From: Novosphingobium sp.
GTDB lineage: Bacteria; Pseudomonadota; Alphaproteobacteria; Sphingomonadales; Sphingomonadaceae
Reading direction: 5' to 3'
NCBI GenBank assembly: GCA_009885425.1
Contig: VFKS01000221.1
Span: 1 to 18,940 of the forward strand
DNA: 18,940 nt
The notes beneath the pieces are model-generated. The model was not told the origin of the DNA. It was given only the letters and a program-made list of their open reading frames with translations, and searched no databases. Shown here piece after piece: positions 1 to 10,339 of this stretch. Positions within the stretch are counted from its first letter, which is position 1. Every line of letters begins with the position of its first letter. The position numbers were made by a program, and so were the translations under genes.

Positions 1-741
1 CACCTTGGCGCCAGCCTGCTGGCCCGGCTGGCACCCGATCACGGCCTGCTAGGTGCGCTCGCCACCGGCGAAGCGCGGATCGCGCTGGTGCTGGGTGACA
101 GCGGCGAAGTGCCGTTGGTCGCAGGCGCGGCGGAGGCGAACTGGCTGCTGCTAGCGAGCCCGGCGCAGACGCTGCTGGTTGCCGCTAACGCTCCCGGCCT
201 GTCGATCCGCCGCCGGGCGATGCTGGACGGCAGCACTGCGGCGGACCTCTCGATCGCCGCCGGGCTCGAAGCCGATACCGTGCTGGCCGAGGATGCCGAC
301 GCCGCCGTTGCCCAAAGCTGGGCGGCGGATGCGCAAGGCACCGCGCGCTGCGCCGAAGCGGCCGGGCTGATGGCGCGGATGCTGGCCGATACCGCCGCCT
401 ATCTGCAGCAGCGCAAGCAGTTCGGCGTGCCCATCGCCAGCTTCCAGGTGCTGCGCCACCGCCTTGCCGATATGCAGATGGCCGCACTCAAAGCCGAAGG
501 GCTGACCGAACGCGCCGTTCTGCTGGAAGGCACCGACGGTTGGGGCCATGCTGTCAGTGCCGCAGCGGTCGAAACGATCGACGCGGTTCGCGCGGTCGGT
601 GAAGGCGCGGTCCAGCTCCACGGCGGGATGGGCGTGACCGAAGAACTGGCGCTCGGCGGTCAGTTCAAACGCGGGCTGGCAATTGCAGCGATGCTGGGTT
701 CAAAGAGCCACCACCTCGCCCGCCATGCGGAACTGGCCTAA
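1..741 (+). CDS. Acyl-CoA dehydrogenase, C-terminal part (5' end outside window)
   Basis: The frame is open from base 1 to the TAA at 739-741 and encodes 246 residues. It holds the C-terminal helical domain of an acyl-CoA dehydrogenase, an FAD flavoprotein that introduces the 2,3 double bond in acyl-CoAs. Visible family motifs are RKQFGVPIASFQVLRHRLAD (about residues 136-155) and QLHGGMGVTEE (about 205-215). The first ~100 visible residues are the beta-domain remnant and are poorly conserved and Ala-rich. The usual C-terminal YEGT-type segment, which carries the catalytic Glu in medium-chain enzymes, is absent; GGQFKRGLAI follows instead. No Glu is seen at the alternative helix-G position either. 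It may therefore be the non-catalytic partner of a heteromeric dehydrogenase (inference). It converges on the next acyl-CoA dehydrogenase gene, and their stops overlap. Family assignment is firm; the substrate is unknown. Confidence 0.88.
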   Translation, partial: HLGASLLARLAPDHGLLGALATGEARIALVLGDSGEVPLVAGAAEANWLLLASPAQTLLVAANAPGLSIRRRAMLDGSTAADLSIAAGLEADTVLAEDADAAVAQSWAADAQGTARCAEAAGLMARMLADTAAYLQQRKQFGVPIASFQVLRHRLADMQMAALKAEGLTERAVLLEGTDGWGHAVSAAAVETIDAVRAVGEGAVQLHGGMGVTEELALGGQFKRGLAIAAMLGSKSHHLARHAELA

Positions 742-1874
742 ACCAACACTGCCCGGGCAATCAGATCGCGCTGGATCTCGTTCGACCCGGCATAGATCGT
801 CGCCGCCCGCCCGTTGAGATAGCGCGGCAGCGCGGTCGCCAGCAGGTCGGGGCTTTGTCCATCGGCCACGGCCCACCCGGCGGGGCCGGCGATCTCGCAG
901 GCCAGCACATCAATCCGCTGCGCCGATTCGGTTCCCTGCACCTTGAGCACCGAGGCATAGAGCGCCGCCTTGGCGTTCTCCCCGGCTTCAATCGCAGCGA
1001 TGGATTTCAGCTCCAGCGCCTCTAGCGCTTCCAGCGTCACCGCCTCGCGCCGCAGTCGCTCCTGCAGTACCGGATCGTCCAGTGCTTCCTCTTCCAGCTT
1101 GGCCAGTTGCGCGAACAGTCCGGGGGCATAGCGCCCGCCGCGCTCAAAGGTCAGCAGGTACTTGGCGACCGACCAGCCATCGTTTTCCTCCCCCAGCCGA
1201 TTGGCAATCGGCACGCGGACATTGTCAAAGAACACCTGATTAAGCTCGTGCTCTCCGGCAAGCGAAATAATCGGATCAACCTTCAGGCCCGGCGTCGCCA
1301 TATCAATCAGCAGGAACGAGATTCCAGCCTGCGGCTTGCCTTCGCTTGAGGTGCGGACCAGCGCGAACATCCAGTTGGCGAAGTGGGCGTGGGTGGTCCA
1401 GATCTTCGATCCGTTGAGGACGTAGTGATCGCCGTCCCGCTCGGCTTTCAGCTTGAGCGAGGCCAAATCGGATCCCGATCCCGGCTCGGAAAAGCCCTGG
1501 CACCAGTAATGCTCGCCCGACAGGATCTTCGGAAGGAAGAACGCCTTCTGCTCGTCAGAGCCATAATGCATCAGCACCGGCGCGACCATCTTGAGGCCCT
1601 GCGGCAGCAAACTCGGCGCCCCGGTCCGGGCGCATTCGGCCGCAAAGATGTACTTCTGCATCGCCGACCACCCGGTCCCGCCATGTTCCACCGGCCAATC
1701 CATCGCTCCCCAGCCCTTGGCAGTGAGGATCTGTTGCCACGGGATCGAATGATCGGGATGCGAGAACACCGATGTCGCCCGCCGCCCGGCGCGCGCGAGT
1801 TCGGGTGTCAGGCGCTCAGCCAGAAAGGAACGCACTTCGGCGCGGAAAGTGGAAAGGTCGTTGGGTTCGGTCAT
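738..1874 (-). CDS. Acyl-CoA dehydrogenase family protein
   Basis: A 378-residue FAD-dependent acyl-CoA dehydrogenase of full family length. In order: N-terminal helical domain with PVEHGGTGWS (about 61-70), central beta domain with CQGFSEPGSGSDLAS (125-139) and the K-I-W-T-T FAD/substrate strand (157-161), then the C-terminal helical domain ending in IYAGSNEIQRDLIAR (360-374). The Glu of the medium-chain YEGT motif is Ala here (YAGS, 361-364). Glu244 in the TFERGG segment aligns, by my reading, with the helix-G catalytic base of isovaleryl-CoA dehydrogenase, so catalysis by that residue is plausible. The ATG at 1872-1874 is preferred because family similarity starts at MTEPNDLSTF; an in-frame start at 1928 would add 18 atypical residues. 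No strong Shine-Dalgarno sequence is seen. Substrate chain type cannot be told from sequence; a role in fatty-acid or steroid/terpenoid side-chain oxidation is possible. Confidence 0.92.
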   Translation of the reverse strand: MTEPNDLSTFRAEVRSFLAERLTPELARAGRRATSVFSHPDHSIPWQQILTAKGWGAMDWPVEHGGTGWSAMQKYIFAAECARTGAPSLLPQGLKMVAPVLMHYGSDEQKAFFLPKILSGEHYWCQGFSEPGSGSDLASLKLKAERDGDHYVLNGSKIWTTHAHFANWMFALVRTSSEGKPQAGISFLLIDMATPGLKVDPIISLAGEHELNQVFFDNVRVPIANRLGEENDGWSVAKYLLTFERGGRYAPGLFAQLAKLEEEALDDPVLQERLRREAVTLEALEALELKSIAAIEAGENAKAALYASVLKVQGTESAQRIDVLACEIAGPAGWAVADGQSPDLLATALPRYLNGRAATIYAGSNEIQRDLIARAVLV

Positions 1875-1973
1875 CGGATCATGGTGCCTGCAGCGCGCCG
1901 CGAAGGCAAGGAAGCTGACAAAGTTCACACGGTTCAGAGAAAGGGAAATAACTTGCGGTGCGTTTGGTAACTC

Positions 1974-2013
1974 TGCGTCACCCTTTGTCGCATTGTGTCA
2001 CCCTGCGTCACCT
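1974..2013. repeat. Tandem 10-bp repeat array (GTCACC-type)
   Basis: Four adjacent decamers lie in the gene-free stretch 1875-2121: TGCGTCACCC (1974-1983), TTTGTCGCAT (1984-1993, diverged), TGTGTCACCC (1994-2003) and TGCGTCACCT (2004-2013). Three of the four share TGNGTCACCY at exact 10-bp register, about one helical turn, so a protein bound to each unit would sit on the same DNA face. The array is about 100 bp upstream of the minus-strand acyl-CoA dehydrogenase start. It could be a regulator-binding array or a simple tandem duplication. The rest of 1875-2121 shows no ORF with family similarity and no clear promoter. Confidence 0.55.
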
Positions 2014-2121
2014 TTCGAAACCCGGTGGTGCTGACGGTGCGGTGGTGGCTAGAGTCCTGCATGCTAGGGATTTTGGCAGAGCGGCGGGGAGTAGGAAAGT
2101 CCGGGGTGACGGGTTGCGGGA

Positions 2122-3009
2122 TCAGTCGGCCCGCCCCAGCAGGCCCTCCGCCAACAACCGCCCGAAGTCCGGCCTCTGCTCGGGATACAGATAAGGCTCG
2201 ATCAGTTCCGCCTCGATCACCGCCAGTTGCCCGCTTTCGAGCCGGACCATGTCGATCCGCGCATAGACCGGCGGCAGGGCGAAGGGCAGCATCGCCATGA
2301 CCGCTTCGGCCGCCGCGCGATCGGTGGGGGCGGGGTCGAGCGGCACTTCGCTGCCGCCGTAGAGCGACTGGATGCGGTAATCGCCCGGTGCCGCACGCTT
2401 GATCAGGGCGTGGCTGAGCTGGCCGCTGACGAAAATAAAGCTCAATTCGCCCTCGCGCTGGATCGCAGGCAGGAAGGGCTGGATCATGGCTGGCTGGTCG
2501 ATCCGCCAGTCAGCCGGCGGCGGCTGGAGCCGGGTGAAGCTGTCCTGCCCAATCGCGCCCGCGCCAACCCGGCGTTTCACCACCACCCGGTCGCAACCGA
2601 AGTGGTCGAACGCGGCCAGCACGGTGCCGGGACCAGCGCTTTGCGGCCACAGGGTCGGGATCGACGGCGCGCCGCGCGCTTCAAGTTCCTGCAGGTAGAG
2701 CTTGTCAGCGTTCCAGCGGATCACCTCCACCGGGTTGCAGACCCGCACCCCGACCTTTTCCAGCGCTTCCAGCCGGCCCAGAAATTCATCTTTCGCCTCG
2801 GTATAGTCCCACGGCGTGCCGAGATAAGCGCAGTCAAAAAGGGTCAGCTGATCGAGCGGCGCACGCCAGTCGATTGCGGTAAGGTCAGCCCGTCCAGCCA
2901 GGCCTTGGTCCAGCGCATCGAACAGCAGGTCATGCTCGAACGCGTCGGGGCGGCGGGTCGGGGAGCCGGGCAGGGTATCGGGGCAGGCGAGGAAGGCGAT
3001 CTTGGGCAA
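2122..3009 (-). CDS. ATP-grasp family protein (glutathione synthetase-like ligase fold)
   Basis: Encodes about 295 residues with the ATP-grasp fold, enzymes that join a carboxylate to an amine or thiol through an acylphosphate. Seen in order: an N-terminal domain starting KIAFLACPDTLPGSP; RWNADKLYLQEL (98-109), the helix after the pre-grasp domain; VVVKRRVGAGAIG (142-154) with the ATP-binding Lys145 and Gly-rich loop; QPFLPAIQREGELSFIFV (177-194); and ARIDMV plus IEAELIEP (250-272) with Asp253, Glu267 and Glu271 as likely Mg ligands. It resembles RimK/glutathione-synthetase-like proteins, including the DcsG type of cycloserine biosynthesis, but the substrate is not identifiable. No ATG is available. 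TTG at 3007-3009 gives MPKIAFLACP, matching where similarity begins, with GAAAG seven bases upstream; TTG at 3013-3015 or 3064-3066 are alternatives. It is transcribed divergently from the pirin gene. Confidence 0.85.
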   Translation of the reverse strand: MPKIAFLACPDTLPGSPTRRPDAFEHDLLFDALDQGLAGRADLTAIDWRAPLDQLTLFDCAYLGTPWDYTEAKDEFLGRLEALEKVGVRVCNPVEVIRWNADKLYLQELEARGAPSIPTLWPQSAGPGTVLAAFDHFGCDRVVVKRRVGAGAIGQDSFTRLQPPPADWRIDQPAMIQPFLPAIQREGELSFIFVSGQLSHALIKRAAPGDYRIQSLYGGSEVPLDPAPTDRAAAEAVMAMLPFALPPVYARIDMVRLESGQLAVIEAELIEPYLYPEQRPDFGRLLAEGLLGRAD

Positions 3010-3106
3010 GGTCAAACTTTCGTTGCAGGTTTGCCGCTGCGTCCCATCTGGCGGCGCGGCAGACAAGACCTATCTAGACGCTATCAACCGTGAATGGAGA
3101 GATCCG

Positions 3107-3805
3107 ATGATCGAGCACCGCCCTTTTGCAACACTTGGCGCAGCCAACCATGGCTGGCTGGATGCGCACCATCACTTTTCCTTTGCCAGCTACAATGATC
3201 CGGCGCGGGCCCAGTGGGGCGCCTTGCGGGTCTGGAATGACGATGCGATCGCCGCGCAGACCGGCTTTCCGCCCCATGGCCATCAGGACATGGAGATCAT
3301 AACCTATGTTCGCAGTGGAGCGATCAGCCACAAGGATAGCCTGGGCAACCAGGGCCGGACCGAAGCCGGTGACGTTCAGGTGATGAGCGCCGGAACCGGC
3401 ATTCAGCATTCCGAATTCAACTTGGAAGATCAGGAAACCACGCTGTTCCAGATCTGGATTCTGCCTGACAGCCGGGGCCACGCCCCAAGCTGGGGCGCGC
3501 GGCCATTCCCCAAAGGCAGCCGTGATGGCCAGTTCGTGGTGCTCGCCTCAGGGCTGGCGGGGGATGGCGATGCGCTGCGCATCCATGCTCAGGCGCGGGT
3601 GGCAGGCGCGCTGGTGAAGGCTGGAGAAACGATCCGCTATGAAACCAGCGCGGATCGCCACCTCTACCTCGTTCCCGCCACTGGCCGGGTGCGGATCGGC
3701 GCGGTTGAGGCCGAGGCGCGCGACGGGGTAGCGATCACCGGTGAAAGCGTGGTCGAAGTGACCGCGCTGGAAGACAGCGAACTGGTGCTGGTTGATACGG
3801 CTTAG
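3107..3805 (+). CDS. Pirin family protein (YhhW-type bicupin, putative quercetin 2,3-dioxygenase)
   Basis: Encodes 232 residues, the usual pirin length. The N-terminal cupin carries the metal site: His57 and His59 in PPHGHQDMEIIT, and His101 and Glu103 in GTGIQHSEFN. These are the same four positions and spacing as the metal ligands of E. coli YhhW. The second cupin (about 130-232) lacks metal ligands, as in other short pirins. Family members oxidise quercetin in vitro or act as metal-dependent redox sensors; the physiological substrate here is unknown. The ATG at 3107 is chosen over the upstream TTG at 3002 because GGAGAG (3096-3101) stands five bases before it and because the family starts MI-RPF. 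It is a single-gene unit that diverges from the ATP-grasp gene and ends at a hairpin terminator. Confidence 0.95.
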   Translation: MIEHRPFATLGAANHGWLDAHHHFSFASYNDPARAQWGALRVWNDDAIAAQTGFPPHGHQDMEIITYVRSGAISHKDSLGNQGRTEAGDVQVMSAGTGIQHSEFNLEDQETTLFQIWILPDSRGHAPSWGARPFPKGSRDGQFVVLASGLAGDGDALRIHAQARVAGALVKAGETIRYETSADRHLYLVPATGRVRIGAVEAEARDGVAITGESVVEVTALEDSELVLVDTA

Positions 3806-3840
3806 GAAACCGTACAGCTCATCAGAATTAGTGCCTAAAT

Positions 3841-3859
3841 CCCGCTCAGCATGAGCGGG
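3841..3859. terminator. Bidirectional rho-independent terminator between the pirin gene and gltD
   Basis: A perfect 8-bp stem, CCCGCTCA / TGAGCGGG, with a 3-nt loop. It is followed by TTTGATT on the plus strand, and on the minus strand the stem is followed by ATTTAGG. It lies in the 80-bp gap between two convergent genes (the pirin gene ends at 3805, gltD at 3886), so it can serve both. The T tracts are short, so termination strength is uncertain. Confidence 0.75.
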
Positions 3860-3885
3860 TTTGATTAAGGCCTTCAGTACCCCGC

Positions 3886-5322
3886 CTAACGCGGTAGTTC
3901 GCTGACCCCCATCAGCATTTCGTCAACCGCCTGGGCGGCTTGGCGGCCTTCGCGGATGGCCCAGACGACCAGGCTTTGCCCGCGCCGCATATCGCCGCAG
4001 GCGAAGATCTGCGGGTCGCTGGTGGCGTAGTTGCTGACATTGGCGGCGACATTGCCGCGCGGGTCGAGCGCGACCCCGGCCTGATCGAGCAGGCCCTGCT
4101 TCTTGGGTCCGACAAAGCCCATCGCCAGCAGGATCAGATCGGCTTTCAGCGTGAACTCGCTGCCTTCGACTTCCTGCATCTTGCCGTCCAGCCATTCGAC
4201 TCGGACGCAGACCAGCCCGGTGACTTTGCCGTCGGTGCCTTCAACCCGGCGGGCGTTGATCGCCCAGTCGCGCTCCACGCCTTCTTCGTGGCTGGTCGAG
4301 GTGCGCAGTTTGAGTGGCCAGTCGGGCCAGACCATCGCCTTGTCCTCGTGTTCGGGCGGTTTGGGCATGATTTCGATCTGAGTGACCGATGCGGCGCCCT
4401 GACGGTTGGAGGTGCCGACGCAGTCGCTGCCGGTATCGCCGCCGCCGATCACGATCACGTGCTTGCCGGTGGCAAACAGCGATCCGCGCGGGGCGGCGCG
4501 CAATTCGTCGTCTCCGGCGTTGCGTTTGTTCTGCTGGGTCAAGAATTCCATCGCGAGGCGCACACCGGCCATTTCCGCGCCGGGAATGGTCAGCTGGCGC
4601 GGGTCTTCGGCGCCGCCAGACAGGACGATCGCGTCAAAGTTTTCGCGCAGCGAATCGACCGAAACGTGCACCCCAACCTCGGTGCTTTCCTTCAGCACCA
4701 CACCTTCAGCCTGCAGCTGCATCAGGCGGCGGTTGATCTGGTCCTTCTCCATCTTGAAGTCGGGGATGCCATAGCGCATCAGCCCGCCCAATCGGTCGTT
4801 CTTTTCAAACAGCGTCACCGAATGGCCAGCCCGGGCAAGCTGCTGGGCGGCGGCCATCCCGGCTGGGCCAGAGCCAACCACGGCCACGGTCTTGCCAGTC
4901 CGTTTGGCGGCGAGCTGCGGGACGATCCAGCCTTCCTGCCAGCCACGATCGACAATTGCGCATTCGATCGATTTAATCGTCACCGGCTGGTCGGTGATGT
5001 TGAGCGTGCAGCTCGCCTCGCACGGGGCAGGGCAGATCCGGCCGGTAAATTCGGGGAAATTGTTAGTGCTGTGCAGCACTTCAAGTGCGGCTTGCCAGTC
5101 GCCTTCGTAAACCAGGTGGTTCCAGTCCGGGATGATGTTGTTCACCGGACAGCCGTTGTGACAATAGGGGATCCCGCAATCCATGCAGCGGCTGGCCTGC
5201 GCCTTCAGCGCGGACTCGGCATGCGGAATGACGAATTCCTTGTAGTGGTGCAGCCGCTCCTTGGGATCGGCATAGCTGCGGTCCTGGCGGTCAAGTTCGA
5301 GAAAGCCGGTTTCCTTGCCCAT
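3886..5322 (-). CDS. gltD: Glutamate synthase [NADPH] small (beta) subunit
   Basis: Encodes 478 residues, full length for GltD. The beta subunit passes electrons from NADPH through FAD and Fe-S clusters to the large subunit, which makes two glutamates from glutamine and 2-oxoglutarate. Cluster-binding cysteines are visible near the N terminus: C46, C49, C54 and C58 ([13 protein letters not shown]), and C97, C101 and C105 (CPAPCEASC). The FAD Rossmann motif [13 protein letters not shown] is at 145-157 and the NADPH motif [13 protein letters not shown] at 288-300. The second FAD-contact block [15 protein letters not shown] is near the C terminus. It lies immediately downstream of gltB with only 5 nt between gltB stop and gltD ATG, so it is cotranscribed and probably translationally coupled; its own Shine-Dalgarno sequence is weak. 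The operon ends at the hairpin at 3841-3859. Confidence 0.98.
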   Translation of the reverse strand: MGKETGFLELDRQDRSYADPKERLHHYKEFVIPHAESALKAQASRCMDCGIPYCHNGCPVNNIIPDWNHLVYEGDWQAALEVLHSTNNFPEFTGRICPAPCEASCTLNITDQPVTIKSIECAIVDRGWQEGWIVPQLAAKRTGKTVAVVGSGPAGMAAAQQLARAGHSVTLFEKNDRLGGLMRYGIPDFKMEKDQINRRLMQLQAEGVVLKESTEVGVHVSVDSLRENFDAIVLSGGAEDPRQLTIPGAEMAGVRLAMEFLTQQNKRNAGDDELRAAPRGSLFATGKHVIVIGGGDTGSDCVGTSNRQGAASVTQIEIMPKPPEHEDKAMVWPDWPLKLRTSTSHEEGVERDWAINARRVEGTDGKVTGLVCVRVEWLDGKMQEVEGSEFTLKADLILLAMGFVGPKKQGLLDQAGVALDPRGNVAANVSNYATSDPQIFACGDMRRGQSLVVWAIREGRQAAQAVDEMLMGVSELPR

Positions 5323-5327
5323 CTGTC

Positions 5328-9968
<4,641 letters not shown>

Positions 9969-10129
9969 CGATTCCTTGTCCTATACCAAGCCGAACCCGG
10001 TGATTCGCACGAGGGCACCGTGCAAATGGCCGAATTCTGGCAATTAAGCGCAAGCTTCCCTGCCACAAAAAGCAGCGAAAATTGCGTGAAGCTTTCCCAT
10101 GGCGACAGGAAACTGTTTTTGCAACTGCG
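9969..10129 (-). promoter_or_regulatory. gltB leader/promoter region
   Basis: This is the stretch between the minus-strand terminator at 10130-10161 and the gltB ATG. Because that terminator should stop readthrough, the gltBD promoter is expected here. The Shine-Dalgarno sequence AAGGA is clear. I looked for sigma-54 (TGGCAC-N5-TTGCA) and NtrC-type sites on the minus strand and found none convincing; GGCACCGTGC at 10014-10023 is only a short partial palindrome. No sigma-70 box pair is good enough to name. Confidence 0.4.
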
Positions 10130-10161
10130 AAAAGGGCCGGTCTGCTCGCGCGGACCGGCCC
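10130..10161 (-). terminator. Rho-independent terminator downstream of the 608-residue protein gene
   Basis: Read on the minus strand, a perfect 9-bp G+C-rich stem GGGCCGGTC / GACCGGCCC (arms at 10153-10161 and 10134-10142, 10-nt loop) is followed directly by TTTT (10133-10130). This is the classic intrinsic terminator layout. It lies after the 608-residue protein gene and after the 143-nt structured element, and before gltB, so it separates the polysaccharide transcript from gltBD and leaves the structured element inside the 3' untranslated region. Confidence 0.75.
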
Positions 10162-10187
10162 CATAGCTATGCATCAGTTTCCGCTGA

Positions 10188-10330
10188 CGCTGGAGCAACA
10201 CCGGCCCGCTCCCCCGGCCCGACCACCCACAGGGTAACCTTATCGGGTGGTCGGGGCGCCCCAGCGAAAACGTCCCCCGGACGTTTGTCGTGAATCTGGA
10301 TCACGGGAGCGGGCCGGTATTGCTCCAGCG
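10188..10330. repeat. 143-nt inverted-repeat element with 26-bp ends and three internal hairpins
   Basis: The end arms 10188-10213 and 10305-10330 are inverted copies matching at 25 of 26 positions. The single difference (position 10199) is a C-A mismatch on the plus strand but a G-U pair in minus-strand RNA, so only that strand pairs fully. Inside are three further stems: CCCGACCACCC / GGGTGGTCGGG (10218-10228 with 10245-10255, 16-nt loop), AAACGTCC / GGACGTTT (10268-10275 with 10279-10286, 3-nt loop) and a weak GTGA / TCAC (10290-10293 with 10301-10304). GGGGCGCCCC (10253-10262) is itself a palindrome. It starts 9 bp after the stop codon of the minus-strand gene and has no evident target-site duplication. 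It could be a mobile palindromic/MITE-like repeat or a structured 3' UTR RNA; the sequence alone does not decide. Confidence 0.7.
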
Positions 10331-10339
10331 CAGTACCAA

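Noticed and set aside
1974..2013. CRISPR array or plasmid-type iteron origin
   Set aside because: The 10-bp units are adjacent without spacers, and there is no Rep, Cas or DnaA-box context in the window.
10188..10330. tRNA or tmRNA-like gene, suggested by the branched fold
   Set aside because: There is no T-loop GTTCRA consensus, no 7-bp acceptor with a CCA end and no anticodon arm of normal size; the 26-bp closing stem does not fit a tRNA.
10188..10330. IS element or complete transposon
   Set aside because: There are inverted ends but no transposase frame inside 143 bp, and no direct target duplication in the flanks. A non-autonomous element remains possible and is discussed in the findings.
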